From NCBI GenBank assembly GCA_033085395.1, contig JANQBS010000051.1:154589-218588 (forward strand): a stretch of 64,000 nucleotides of DNA. The letters run 5' to 3'. The notes below the pieces were generated by a model. The model did no database searches. It was not told the DNA's origin and worked only from the letters and a program-made list of their open reading frames with translations. This document shows, in pieces, positions 23,492 through 35,489 of the stretch (the first letter of the stretch is position 1; the number at the start of each line of letters is the position of its first letter). The translations under genes were made by a program, and so were the position numbers. Source of the stretch: Xanthoparmelia taractica. Lineage: Eukaryota; Ascomycota; Lecanoromycetes; Lecanorales; Parmeliaceae.

Positions 23492-24876
23492 TCATAAGTC
23501 ATTAGATTTGCTGCTTATACAAAGGATTGCGTAGAAGGTCTTGTAAGGTGACGAGGTGTCTGGGCTTGAGATCAGCGTTCGTTCTGTCTTCCTTGATAAA
23601 AGATCCTGTTCGACCTTCTCCGAATGGACCACCTGCGTCACAGTGACACCTGGCCCGTGCAGCGGCAGTTCCATATCGTCACCGACTCTGTCAGAGCTCC
23701 TTCCGCCATACTGAGAGCCTCGTATGTGCGTTCTCACGCCACCCAGGACCAGTGGCGGAGCATCCGGCGGCTCCTTACTTCTTGAACCCTTAGATTTTCT
23801 GCTCCAGAAGTTCCATGACGTAGAGCCGTTCTCGGCCGGGGTTCGGTACTTCATTGCTTGATGCGCGACAAATAAGGCTCTGAATGCAGTAACGGAGACT
23901 ATAATAATCGCGATGGCAGCTTCTAGGTCGTACCAGAAAAGGACCCATGCGGTGTCGATTGCGCCATTGCTAGTGCCTCCACCGGCGAGCCTAATAATGG
24001 AAATGACTATTGTGCAAATACTAAGGCAGAGAATTCCCCCCAGTGCGAGTTTGCGGCGCAATTCAATTCGGACATTCCAGAGAAGGAGGACTGGGATTGA
24101 GATGACTGGTCCATTCATCAGCGTTCAAATTGGTGATCGCAAAGGCCAAGACTTACGGAAAGCGTCTGTAAAAATGTCCAAGATTGTGATGGACTTGAGC
24201 ACCGCGTTTTGCCGCATATGAGCCGCTGGTGTTACGCATTTGACTTCAAGAACATTAGTAAAGATCCGGTGGTGATCTCGACCTGCAACAAGTGGTTGAC
24301 CGACCAAATATTTCCTCATTCCAGTGGGCACAGATGATGAAGACGGCAAAGATCATGAGAAAAGATGTAGGAACCATCACTACAAAGATACACCACCACC
24401 AAGCCATCATCTTCTTTTGCCGCCGGAGAAGTTCCCGGAAGAAGAATAAGAAAGAGAACTTGACGCTGACAATAGCGGCTCCGAGGAGCGACGTGATAGC
24501 ATCCTCGAGCTTCTCGCCCAATATGAGAAACGGGATGAAGTTTGGAGGCGGACTTTCCAAACCTGCTTCCACTCTTTCCTCCAAGTAGAAGTGTGGCATA
24601 GCGGCGTAGGTGATCACGGTACCCGCCACGAAGGTAATTACAGCGAGCAGAAAGAAGCCATCGTCGATAGTGAAGCCATTTGACTTGTACGTGCGGGCGC
24701 GGATGGCGGTTCTGCCAACTGCTACAATCGACGATATGCCGAGGAAGATGCCTATGGAAGCCTGCGCTCGTGTGAGCTTAGGTCCAGTCAGACGGATCAG
24801 TGTGCGGGGTCACCTGGAAGGATGTCTGGCCAATCTTTGGAGGCGCACTCGGCGCTACTGCAGGAGTACTCGACAT
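23492..24876 (-). CDS. Fungal rhodopsin-like/PTH11-type integral membrane protein
   Basis: Seven-helix plasma-membrane protein of the large fungal 'rhodopsin domain' family, which includes PTH11-like putative receptors. Exons are about 24305-24876, 24157-24243 and 23492-24105. Visible family hallmarks are the first helices (ASIGIFLGISSIVAVGRTAI, then DDGFFLLAVIT), a VKC motif created across intron 2, ILDIFTDAFLISIPVLLLWN across intron 3, and a polar cytoplasmic tail of about 110 residues. No signal peptide is expected. The N terminus is unsettled: from ATG 24876 the frame hits TAA at about 24778-24780, just before KLTRAQ. Either one extra base is present there, or a 37-bp intron (GTGACC...CTAAG), very short for a fungus, removes it. 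Ligand and function are unknown. Confidence 0.7.
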
Positions 24877-26740
24877 GTTGACACTGGGCTTTTGAGACCG
24901 CCGTGTATTGAAAGTGGCGGCCGTTCTTGTAAAGATGAGTCACGAATCACTCATGAGTTGGCGGACTGCAAGAATATAAGAAGGGTGGAAACGGACGCGA
25001 GGGAAGCGGCAAAGACAATAGACATCATTTGGGGAGCGAATAGCGATAGCTTTTTAGCACAGACGGATGCTTGAACTATGGAATCCTCAAACTGCAATGC
25101 GACATGATGATGTCTTCGGGCTCAGCCATGATTGGCTCCAACCCACGTGAAGAATGCAGGAACCAAGCACTGCCGCAAGCACACACGAGGCACAGCATAT
25201 GACCGCGGTCTGATAAGATGTATGTCATTATATAACGGGCGGTAGATCTCGCTTTTATGGTTGGAATATGCGTCGGAGGTATAATCGGACATCTGGTTAC
25301 AGTATGGCCGAACCCTCCCGACTTTTCCCTTCCGCATGGCTCGCTCCGTAGGTCCCTCAGTTGAGCGGAAAAATCCCTGCGAGCATTGATCTGATCCAAC
25401 CAGCTCTTCTCGATTGACAATTCTGAAAACCTTGACCAGCAATTCCAGACGCTTCCTCGAAACATCTCATTATCTGTGTAGATGCAACTTGGTCCGAAGC
25501 CTTGGAAATTGCGATAGGAGAGGGTTGCGTGGGAAAATCATTGGCAGAGCTCGGAGAGCATGCCGCTTTGCGAGCTGCTTAATTTCTCGTGTAAAGGTAT
25601 ACGAAGTACATACGAAGTACACGTGTGGGCGAAGGCGTATGGAAAAGGTGGAGGGTGTTGGAATTGGGCCCCCAATTTTGGTGTTGGTGTTGGTGTGGGG
25701 CCTAGGATTCCCGGCCTTCTTGCGGGTAACCCCTATTTTTGTATGTTAAATAGTCCTGCTCCAGGGGAGCCTCAATCAATCCATCTTCAACATCTTCCAC
25801 AGAGGGGAATCTAAAACTTATTCTAATGACAAGGCTCTGGTGTGGCCATAACGATCCTGCTATATGATTGGCCTGCAAAGCGAGGAACGAGTGTAGGGGG
25901 CACAGGTGGTATGAGAGTCTGATATTCCGAGACTAAATAGAAGAGGAAGTTCTGGATGTGACATCAGTCGCCGAATCTGAAGAAGACTATGCTAGATTGA
26001 ATGGAAGGGAGCGAAGCCGACTGGGAAGGGAGCCTCGACGCCTTCTTCTACAGGAGGCTTGACCATGGGGGAGCTAAGTATGGGACTTGAGCTGCTGCAA
26101 TATTGGCAGAAGTGCTTGTGAGGGATGCTATCGAGGATTCCGCTGGGCCATATCACTCTTAGAGCTTTGGATATCCGAGTAGCATCTGATGTTCTATATC
26201 AACGCTGCTCTTTCCTTGCTCTCATGAAAGACGAAAATGAGAACGCTACTGTTGGCATCAGAGGGTCGCCATCTGTTCAACTAATCATTGGAAAGCTCAT
26301 GTCTAGAAACAAGGTAGACGTCGTTGCCTTAACCACAACGAACGGTTTGCATCGAGAGGGAAAGAGCAATGCGATGGCTCTGCTCACTGAGTAACAAATC
26401 AGACCTAAGCATATAGGAATGATGGTGAATTGTTCATAGCGAGAGCGGCGTACGTCCTGTGATTGAATGCTTTCGCCAAAAGATGGTCTCAACGGCCGAG
26501 GGGTAATGAGCTAGTTTCCGCCAAGCCCACAATTACCCACCTTGGATTAGTGTCTCGCTAAATAAAGAGGCTTTGCCATTATGCGCACAACCATCTACTT
26601 TATGATCATCTCAGACAACGTGCTTAAGGTAATTTGCAAAGAAGGCTTCAGTAACTTCTCAACCAGTCAAGAATCATTCCCGGGTGTTCTTCGCTATTCT
26701 TTCAGACGACACTGTGCAGTCCTCTATCTTTTCAAAGACA
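24877..26740. other. Gene-poor stretch
   Basis: About 1.9 kb with only short motif-less frames on both strands. A small tandem duplication, TACGAAGTACA, occurs near 25600-25621. No RNA gene or element recognised. Confidence 0.45.
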
Positions 26741-27958
26741 ATGCGTTTTTTACAACAACGCCGCAGGAATGTCAACCACACTCCGCAGTCTCAACGAGTC
26801 AAGCGATCTCCCAAATCTGGATGTTTCGACCTACTACCTCGGGAACTTCTTCACTACATCGTAACCTGGCTCTCTCCAAGCTCCGCTGCATCCTTGACAC
26901 TGTGTAATCATACTTTGATGCACATCCTTGGAACCCAACATCTACTATCCATCAGCCCACGTCATCTAGAAACACATGGCCTAGCAACTTTTGAAGAGAG
27001 CGCCCTTTTTTTAAGAGGTCTCGCTCGAGATCTTCCAGCAGCTTCGAATTATTACTGTTATCATTGCCACAAGATTCATCTTCTCCATCTCCAAAAAAGG
27101 AGAACTGTTGCTAGACAGACAAGATACGTGCAAGATTTCTGGGCCCCGAAAAGTGAAAGGCTCTTCAACACTGTACTCAACAGTCTATGTCAAAAAGGTC
27201 AAACCGTATATAACGGAAGTCTCTATAGCAATGCAAATACCATCGAAATCTATCACCGTCAATTCTTCTTCGAGCATGTACAACTGGTCATGGAATTACA
27301 TCGACGAGGCTTCTCACATCTTTCAAAAGCTTATCTTGATCGTTTATCACTTAAAACCAAGCAGGTAATCAGGATGACTAGTGACAGGCATCAAGGTTGC
27401 CGCTTCTTCGAACCTCGGATCGTGAATTATCAAATGATAGTGCGATCTCAGTCTTGGATAGCCATACCTTTCCACGATGAACTCGATATCGATAGACAGT
27501 TCCGATTGCCGGAGTTCCTCTACAATACGAGAGTATGTGTACATCTGGATTTATGGAAGCATGAAAATAGGCTCACTGAAATCCTTCGCTGCAAATTGAA
27601 ACACGCGCGATCTCAAATATCGTCGTGTATTGATTGCGCAGAGAACATTATGTGTCCAATGTGCCCTACTGAGATACAAGTAAACGTCGAACCATTCGCT
27701 AAGAAGTCTAAGATCGAGGGTATCATGCTCATTGTCACCAGATGGCAACTACTGGGAGACGGTATTTCTCCATTTGAGAAACATTGGGCGCATCGACTGC
27801 AAGAGCGATGTGAGCCGTGGCCCTGGCTTGAAGGCGCTTATATCAAAAAGGCTTTTGAAAACCACCCTGGGATATCATGGGACTCGATTCTAGATGCCGG
27901 CGAGGCGTGGAAGCTTATAAGGCGAGCAAACAGCTCTGGATTTCGGCGAGGCGGGTAG
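26741..27958 (+). CDS. F-box-like domain protein
   Basis: Single-exon 405-residue protein. I chose the ATG at 26741; the frame is open a little further upstream but without ATG. Residues about 31-75 read FDLLPRELLHYIVTWLSPSSAASLTLCNHTL, a good match to the F-box of fungal proteins, which usually bind SKP1 and present substrates to SCF ubiquitin ligases. Downstream a YYCYHCHK pair of cysteines and a later CIDCAENIMCPMC cluster suggest a small metal site, a pattern common in this group of uncharacterised fungal F-box proteins. No intron, no lesion. The flanks are gene-poor. The substrate is unknown. Confidence 0.75.
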   Translation: MRFLQQRRRNVNHTPQSQRVKRSPKSGCFDLLPRELLHYIVTWLSPSSAASLTLCNHTLMHILGTQHLLSISPRHLETHGLATFEESALFLRGLARDLPAASNYYCYHCHKIHLLHLQKRRTVARQTRYVQDFWAPKSERLFNTVLNSLCQKGQTVYNGSLYSNANTIEIYHRQFFFEHVQLVMELHRRGFSHLSKAYLDRLSLKTKQVIRMTSDRHQGCRFFEPRIVNYQMIVRSQSWIAIPFHDELDIDRQFRLPEFLYNTRVCVHLDLWKHENRLTEILRCKLKHARSQISSCIDCAENIMCPMCPTEIQVNVEPFAKKSKIEGIMLIVTRWQLLGDGISPFEKHWAHRLQERCEPWPWLEGAYIKKAFENHPGISWDSILDAGEAWKLIRRANSSGFRRGG

Positions 27959-28488
27959 GCTGAAAGGAGAGCATAAGGATGACTTCAAAGGTTCACCAAA
28001 ATCTCGCAGAGCGGCATTGTTTGAAAGGTATTCTGCCTTCCTCGTGTCCCAATGGGCATCATCGCCTCCTTAGGGATCGACTCTGACCTCCCTCTGGACC
28101 AACACGAGTCTATGCTCTTGTGTGTTCTTGCACTGCACCCATTGTACCATGTCAACATTGGGCCATTGTCCGCCAGCATCATCTCTTTCGATCTCGAAGC
28201 TCGCTTGGATGGGGAGGAAGGCTTGTCGGTCGATAACATGCTATCTATCTTCTCGGGGTTTCCCTCTGGTCAGAGAGGTCGACGGCCAGTCTTAGAATGC
28301 TTGCTTACTTACCAAAGGTGATTCTGTCATATCTGTGGCTGAGATCTCTCGGCTCTTTCGCCTACAAGTAGTAACGACAGGTTCGTAGCCAGCACCACGT
28401 ACAGGTGGATCTCAATCGCTGACCGCACCCCCCTCATTTTCAATCATTGGGGGGTGCCCCGGCCAGGTACTATTACCTAGCCGGGACC
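27959..28488. other. Intergenic with a GC-rich hairpin
   Basis: No convincing gene; an 89-codon plus-strand frame at 28052-28321 and an 84-codon minus-strand frame overlap each other and match nothing I know. An inverted repeat lies at 28457-28485. Confidence 0.4.
28457..28485. other. Perfect-looking short inverted repeat
   Basis: CCCCGGCCAGGTA and TACCTAGCCGGGA face each other across a 4-bp loop, with one mispair in about 12. It could fold as a hairpin in DNA or RNA. No link to a gene is visible. Confidence 0.55.
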
Positions 28489-29110
28489 CTAGCGTGCAGT
28501 CAGTCCTCGGACATGGGCTGGCAGGGGAGGAAGGAGGGGAGTGGGGTGGGTGGTAGGGGGAAAGGGATAGGAAGTAGCGGGATGGGGCTTCTTGCTGTTG
28601 AGCAGCTTCAGCTCATCCCGGATCTCCCGCAGGTAGTGCAGGTCCATCTCACCAAGCTCAACATTCTGCGGGGGTGGCTTACCTCTGAAATGTTTCCACC
28701 CAAAGCAGTGCGCAAAAAGAAAACAAACGGCCACAAGGCCAAACGTTCCACCAATGATGGTAAAGACACCGGCAACTACAGTAAATGTATTGTTCGTCGA
28801 CGTCTTTAAGGCTTTACCTTGAAGAGAGAATGTTTTGGAAGGAGCACCGCGTATTTATACTCGAGGGTCGCCACTGGCGCGATTCCCCAGATTATCTCTC
28901 TGGGAGTTGCCAAGCAAAACAATGCTCAGAAGCTTGCCCAAATGCTGGCTTGGTTGATGGCACTGCGAACACCCTATCAAAATATCTTATCAGGATTGAG
29001 GAGAAGAGCAAGCAAGGACCAATCAATTTCTAGATCCCATGTCAGGAAGCAGAGCAGGAGACTCGTTATTCTTGTTGAGATACCCACGACAATCATGATA
29101 CATATGGCTT
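28489..29110 (-). pseudogene. Possible decayed small membrane protein
   Basis: On the minus strand 28489 to about 28800 encodes a protein-like stretch: a membrane helix (VVAGVFTIIGGTFGLVAVCFLFA) followed by a charged tail ELGEMDLHYLREIRDELKLL. Upstream, in a different frame, ATPREIIWGIAPVATLEYKYAVLLP continues back to about 29090 through a TGA. The pieces suggest a small membrane protein interrupted by a stop and a frame change, or exons I cannot join. No ATG begins the helix-bearing frame. Family not recognised. Confidence 0.28.
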
Positions 29111-30728
29111 TTGCGAGCTCTTCCAGTCATTTGGCTTCTTCGATCTAACATATCACCGTCAAATTCTACTTAGAGGCTCAGAAAGGGGAAAAGAGAGGGC
29201 AAAAGAGCTTCTCGCTTCTCTCTTCATTCAAATTTAGCCTCCATACTTTACTATTCTACTCGAAAGCCGCTTTTTGGGTCGGCTGCCTTTGAACTTCGTG
29301 TTTCCTTTCATACAGTCCTTTCCCACCTTGCCTGGCAATGCAATCCTTGTCAAGCAATCCAACCACTTTCTCAAAATGGTCATTCGTGTCGAACACCGCC
29401 TTTCTTGGGCTTCATATTTTACCTGCAATCCATCCATTTGAACCAAGCCAAGTTTCAAGCATCACACCGAGGTCCACCATCTTTTCCGTCGCGTGCTAAG
29501 ACATCAGGAGCGTTCCCAACTCCGCAATTGCAGATCGGACACACATCTTCTATATATCTCCTACTGCACGACCTGCACGACCAACAGTCAAGTAGCCTTG
29601 GGAATTCTAATGGACTTTGTCAAGTCTCCGGTAATTACAACATACGTAACCATCATTTCATGGGCGTTTACATTTCAAGCTAGACTTGAAGAAGTAGAGA
29701 GAGAAATGTGTGACATAGCGCTCCAGGTGAAACTCGAGTATTAGCTGCAAATGGTATTTGCTAATTTACGAATGGTTGGTCAGCTGTTCGCTGATTCGAC
29801 ATCGGACTGTGAAACCTGTTCACTGTCCCAGATTGCGGTCCTTGGCTGTTGTCTTCCTAACACCTCTTCATGTCGCCTATAGGGAAATGCCTTTGACGTC
29901 TTAGACTTCAAAGATCTGCGTATTAAAGGTATCATCTCATGTAAGGCGTTATGTATTCGACTCTTAGCTGATACTTGAGATTTAATAAGCATCCTGCGAA
30001 TGAGTACATTTCTCTTAACCAAACCGGATGACGCTCACGGCATCAAATAGTAACAGAAACATACTGAACCTCGAGAGCATCTCGATAAGCTGAAGTAGAC
30101 ACAAAGAATCTTTCTTGGCGGCTAGACATTACACTAATCTTACAAAATGAGAAAAACGCCAGCTATCAAAATGAAGTTCACGCAGCAGCTGCACTTGCCG
30201 AAGCCAAGTGCAATCTACCCACAGATATTAAGCTTGAAAATAGATAGTAAGATCTCGTCAATCAGCTGCCTAGCCCGAAATGTCCTTAAAGGGTATAAGC
30301 TTCTTCCCCGAACGAAGACCGATGGGACGCAACTTCTTTTCGCCCCACAATGCTCGCATATATGCCCATGTTCCTTCATCTTCCAATAATCATCAACAAT
30401 TTAGGCTCAGGGTATATGAGTCGGCAGAAAGGCTCGCCGGAAGCCCTTAATATCTCCAACGATAAACATAAACGCTCCGAACATTGGTTTGCCTCTGCGG
30501 ACAAACATCACGCTTCCGCATGTAGGGTGTTTAAGAGTATCTTCACGCAGGGACGGACTCATTACTCTTTGGTAGATATCAACAAGAATCATTTGCAGTC
30601 GTGTCCCAAAAGAGTTGCCACCTTTTCGACGATCTCCGATGACAAGACGCGGTTTTGCTGAAAGAGCTGTAGGTCTCCATGTATTCCTCGAATTCGTCGG
30701 AACATCGATCTAACTCTGCAACAACAGA
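29111..30728. other. Gene-poor stretch
   Basis: Short frames only. A 44-codon stretch starting with ATG near 29610 (hydrophobic, then acidic) and a basic frame on the minus strand at 29780-30022 look weakly protein-like but cannot be extended or identified. Confidence 0.4.
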
Positions 30729-31004
30729 ATGGCTATCTGTGATTGTTGCCGAGGTTGGCGCTGTGTTTCATGGGTCTGCCATTGTTGTGACGGTCATGGC
30801 GGTTTCAGTTTCACTATAGATTGCTATACCTGTAGTGCCACAGGTCAAATGACGGTGGACGGAGAGACTACTCAGTGCCCGCACTGTGACGGAGTGGGAA
30901 CCTGGTCAGCCTGGGTGGAGTGTTTGGACGAATGCTCTGATGGATATATCATAGCACCTTGCCCAGATTGCATGACCGATGGAGGTAGGTACCGAAGCTC
31001 ATAG
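30729..31004 (+). CDS. Small free-standing DnaJ-type zinc-finger protein
   Basis: 91-residue frame from an ATG to TAG without an intron. It consists almost entirely of CxxC modules: CDCCRGW, CHCCDGHG, CYTCSATG and CPHCDGVG, followed by two looser pairs (CLDEC, CPDC). Four CxxCxGxG-like units in this spacing are the hallmark of the zinc-binding domain of type I J-proteins, where two zinc centres help bind unfolded clients. No J domain, linker or C-terminal client-binding domain is present around it. It could be a genuine miniprotein, an exon of a longer gene (a GTAGGT donor lies at 30985), or a surviving fragment. Fungi do encode short Cys-rich DnaJ-zinc-finger proteins of unknown role. Confidence 0.5.
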   Translation: MAICDCCRGWRCVSWVCHCCDGHGGFSFTIDCYTCSATGQMTVDGETTQCPHCDGVGTWSAWVECLDECSDGYIIAPCPDCMTDGGRYRSS

Positions 31005-32134
31005 TCCATAATGCAGATGTGCGGTGCTAATCCTTGGGAATAGAACAATCATAACTGGCCTGATGGTTCGCACCTGGAACAACTCCATTACTTTTTCGGT
31101 TGTACATGAGAGGAGAAAGACGAGGCATTTTTGGGATGTCCTTTTGCGATTAGTATTGCTCGGTTGGCGCCTATTCACGTCGGGTGTGAAGGTATTTCCC
31201 AAGACGACCAAAAGTGTTCCCGTTTCCGACTGAGCACTCTTCCGTAGTAATTGGGAGCCCTTTGAAAACAGATTATAATCCAGGTCTTGTTCTGTCAGCA
31301 AAGAAGCACCAGACTCTTCATTTCACTCATTCATGATGAAACACCTATCCCCAGCAGACTCAGCGACCATCGTAAAACCAACGACGGAGCGCAAGCACGC
31401 TAGACCTACTTCCGACATGTGACCAGTCCAACATTCTCGTCATTATCTTACTCGTTCAGAAGACCATCCATCCCAATTTCCCACTCCCATCCCACCCATT
31501 TTTGCTCCCTCCTCTCACTCCTTCTCCCTTTCCATCCTCCTACTCACCCACCTACCACAACAGAAATCCTCTGCACTCCACGCCTGTCCCCCCTCTCTCG
31601 TCCGCCCCCTCTTCTCCTCCCGCAACTCCACCATCCGCCACCTCCAATCCCGAGGGTTGGCAGAGCTGCGTTTGTTGGAGAAGGACAGTGGCGTTAGCAT
31701 GCTGGGGTTCCAAAGTCCTTTCGAGCAATAATGGCCGCGGCAGTGGCGACAAGGAAGAATTCATATCTTCGCTTTAGAAGAAATGGTCGTTGGTGAGTGA
31801 CGATTCAAACAATGCCTTTTCTCGACCGGTGAGAATACCTAAGAGCAACCACAATAATAGGCTTTTTCCGATGGCGCAATGAACACAATGTACATAGAAG
31901 TCAAGTTAAAGCCTTCATTCCAGCAGCGTTATAAGTAAGCATCGTCTCAATTCCTGCTTCTTTAATACTGTTCTTCACATCAACAACAGAAACCCACCTT
32001 CACCAGCACCCATGAAAAATTCCACACACTCCACCCACCAATCACAAAAACGACAAACACACCACTTCGCAACAAGACAACCGAGTTCTCCGCCCGGCTT
32101 CCCTGAATCTCCATCTTCAAATCAGACCTCCCAC
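31005..32134. other. Gene-poor, low-complexity stretch
   Basis: Pyrimidine-rich low-complexity sequence at about 31415-31640 produces proline/serine-rich frames on one strand that I do not consider genes. No other feature recognised. Confidence 0.45.
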
Positions 32135-32325
32135 AAGACGGGCAATGCATAATTAATCCGCAAGGTCCCCTACGGAAACGCCCCGACGAATCCGCAATCT
32201 GGCTACCATGCAAGACATGTCATTTCTACTCCGAATGTATAGCAACTTGGCGCTCGCCATAAAAACAAGAGAAAGAACAACACCCGCCCCTACTGCCGGC
32301 ATGAATTCCGGGACCTTCCAGCCTG
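32135..32325 (+). pseudogene. RING-finger relic
   Basis: One plus-strand frame reads QCIINPQG...LPCKTCHFYSECIATWRSP and then TAA at 32260-32262. Immediately after, in another frame, NTRPYCRHEF follows. Together these resemble the second half of a fungal RING-H2 E3 ligase domain (LPCGH-FH-ECI-TWL ... CPYCR), with the central His replaced, a stop after the Trp, and a frame change before the last Cys pair. The N-terminal Cys pair is not clear. It is therefore a decayed fragment at best. Confidence 0.33.
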
Positions 32326-33568
32326 GAGATCACACGTGATGCGCCACCCTACCACGAGCTTATGGAATGGCTCCTCTCTCACTTCCGCCTCTCTTCGGCC
32401 TATCGACGACACAGCAGTCAGCGGATTTGGTGCTCAGGTGCGGGGACGATGTCCGTCGCCATTGCGATATCGCCACCGCAGACACCGCGGTCTTTGCTCA
32501 GTAGAAAATTAAACCATTTTCGAAGTTCTTGCGCTTGCATGAGGACGTGGGTTTAGAGGCCGGATCCCGCGAGTGGAGGGATGCGAGGGAATAGAGCGGT
32601 CATGGGGCGGGATGAGGACAGCGTGGCGCACGGGTCTTAAGGCGCCGTGACTAAGTGCGGGAGTCCTGCCTTCCAGTATTTTGAGGGTGTGGGGTAGATA
32701 TGGATGTGGAAGAGGGTGTCAGAGAGCGGTTTCGGCTTGAGGTCTGTTCGTACAACTTCGGTGTTGGGGACGTTGAGGTATGGAGAGGTGTTTTTGTATC
32801 AGTCAGATGCGGCCGCGTGGCTAGACGGAGCTGCCGAAAGAGATCAGGAAGAGGGTAAGGCAGCTAGCTGCATCATCGAGTGTTTGAGGAATGGATCAAT
32901 GGTATAACGCGAAGCCGTTATAAGATCCACGTCATGAAACAACTTTGGCGTGTCATATATCGCAACCTCCCATGTAGCGTATAGGGAGAGATGGCCGATA
33001 CTAAGGTTTCCATAATTTCAATCTAAGTAGTATTGGCGGGACGTCCAGAGTTGCTCACTCCTGATAAAGAGCAGTGGTTGTTCTGGGAGATGAGGTAGAA
33101 GAAAGCGTTCGAGCAGTCGAGGAGACAGGGCATGGTGGATGACTGCGAGCTCTGGATGAATCATTGGGAGAAGGGTCGTCTTTCGATGCGCAGGGTGATA
33201 ATGAAGAGTGGGATGAGCTGCCGGAGAACCAAAGCTGGTATGCTGATTCGTATCAACTTTGCCAGAGGGGAAACACGGTAGTAATTTAGTTGAAAAGTGA
33301 TCTTTGTGGTATTGGAAATGCTTGACTTCACTGAAATGATTGGGCAAGCTAAATATCCAAAATTTGATAGCTGCAAGTTCTAGAGTTATCCTGCAACATC
33401 GGATCACGATCCTTTTTACAGCATATGGAGCGATGAGTTCCAGGAACGAACTCAAATCAGTAGAACAATGACCAGCCTATAGAGTACTTGACCTAAATTC
33501 AACATGACAAAACGCCTCCTCAGAAACGTGCCTTCTTCTCTGATGTCAAAACGTCTGGATGCACCCAC
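32326..33568. other. Intergenic, nothing recognised
   Basis: Includes the 3' side of the GMC oxidoreductase. Open frames here are short and unlike any known protein. Confidence 0.45.
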
Positions 33569-35489
33569 CTATACCCTGTCCGCTTTGATGAAATCTGCCG
33601 CCCTCTCCGCAACTCCATACACCAGACTTGCCAGATTTCCCCTCACCTGCAAAGGAAACACACTTGCATCCACAACCCTCAAATTCATAGTTCCGTGCAC
33701 CACCATCCTTTCACTCACCACTCCACCCTCCTCCATTGGTCCCATTGCGCAAGTGCCTATTGGGTGATACTCACTGCTGAAGCTGTTTCTTACAAAAGCC
33801 TCCACATTGTGTTCGTCCAGCTCATAGAAGCCTGGCTGGAAGGCGTAACCTCCATCTTTAAGATGTGTTGATAGTGGCGCCGTGCGAGCGACTTGCTGTA
33901 AATGTAACACAGCTTGTGAGACGACGAAGAGATCCAGAGGATGGGAGAGATAATTGGGATCGATAGCTGGATACACGGCAGGATCTGCAGATACGATATG
34001 CACACTACCACGTGATAGTGGATGTTCCAGGACAGTGAGCATGGAGAAGTAGTTGCCTGGATAGAGGGTAGGGTCCGGGCTGAAAAGTAGGCTGGCGTTG
34101 TCAGCATGCTCGGGAGTTGTACCGCCAGGAAGATAGACTTCTTGCAAGCCTGCTTCTTTGGAGTCGAGGAGCTTCTGGAAGACGAGTGCGTCTTTCTTTG
34201 AACGGTCTGCAATTCCGCTCCTAGATGGTGCGTGCAGAAGAGGCTGAGGGATGGACCCTGAGGACGGGTTTATTAATATTGTCAAGGCCCCTCATGCTCG
34301 TTTCTTGACGCTGAGTAGCAAATGGGCGTGACTGACCTTTGTTCAAAGCAGCAAGTATCTGACTGAACGAGACGTACGAATTGCATGTGCCTGCGGCAAG
34401 AGGACCGGTGCGGTTTGTAGTGTACGCTGCAAGGGCATCCGTGAAAAAGGTCTCGTTACGTAGCGACTCAAATGTGACTTCTCCCGGAGCAGCTTCGAAT
34501 GCCAAGGGAAGGAGGATATGGTCCTGTAGGTTCTCACCCACATTCGGATTATCATAGATGGGAGTGATGCCCTTTGAGTTTAGCAAGGACGCGTTTCCTA
34601 TTCCGGAAAGCTCAAGCAGATGAGGCGCTTGGAATGTGCCGGCGCAGATAATGATTTCGCGTCGTGCCGAAGCAGTATAAGTGAGGCCTCCAACGGTGAA
34701 GATGACGCCAGTGGCTACCAGAGGTTTTTTGGAAGTAGCGAAGATGACTTTGGTCGCAAAGGCGCCGGTGAGGATCTTCAGGTTTGGCCTAGCAGCGTTG
34801 GGTTTGTAGTAAGCATTTGCAGCGTAGCTTCTCGAAGCGTTTTTGGAATCAATAGTCAACAAAGTTGTGTAGGCGCCAATCGCAAATCCTCCTTTCGGAT
34901 CACCGGTGGGGCCAAGGCCTAGGCTTTTGTACGTTGGCTCCCAAGCTTTGTAGAAGTTGTCATAAAAAGGGGGAAAGGAGTCTTGAACTGGGCCGTTTTC
35001 ACCATGCAGAGGAGATTCGATGAAGGTGGTGTCGACCTGTACCGAAACACTTGCGGGGGGAGCGTTGTAGTTCTCCGATTTGAGAAGATAAGGGAAAAGC
35101 TCGTCCCAAGACCACCCTGGATTGCCGATTCGACCCCAATCGTCAATGTCCTGCCGAGAGGCGTGAGTCCAATAGTTGAAATTGATTGCGCTAGATCCTC
35201 CAAGCTGTTTTCCACGCGGATGGTTAACAATGCGATTGTTGCCGTGAGTTTGGGGTACAGTGTCGAAGATCCAGTCATAGTCCGGATTATTCCACATGGT
35301 GGGCGCGAAGCCGGGTGTGAGAACATTTGGATCATCAGTGCGGTCAAGGCCGGCTTCAATGACGCCGACAGTGATATCTGGATCCTCTGTCAGCCGGGCT
35401 GCCAACGTGAGGCCAGCAGTGCCGCCTCCAGCGATCAAGTAGTCGAAATGAGTAGCCGCGAAAGAAGCTGGATCAATCTGGACAGCCAT
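33569..35489 (-). CDS. GMC family FAD-dependent oxidoreductase
   Basis: Glucose-methanol-choline family enzyme that oxidises an alcohol using FAD. Two exons (34337-35489 and 33569-34257) joined across a 79-bp GT-AG intron give 613 residues, the usual family size. The FAD-binding signature YLIAGGGTAGLTLAARL is close to the N terminus and NHPRGKQLGGSSAINFN is the family signature 1. AGTFQAPHLLELSGIG is signature 2, and the C terminus carries YHPIGTCAMG with the catalytic His and VVDASVFP...GNLASLVYGVAERAAD with the paired Asn. No signal peptide is visible, so a cytosolic or peroxisomal enzyme is more likely than a secreted one. The substrate (aryl alcohol, choline, glucose or a metabolite) cannot be told. 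No partner biosynthetic genes lie beside it. Confidence 0.93.

Noticed and set aside
1..35489. Secondary-metabolite cluster suggested by three P450s and a GMC oxidoreductase
   Set aside because: No polyketide synthase, peptide synthetase, terpene synthase or transporter; two P450s are dead and the others are separated by housekeeping genes.
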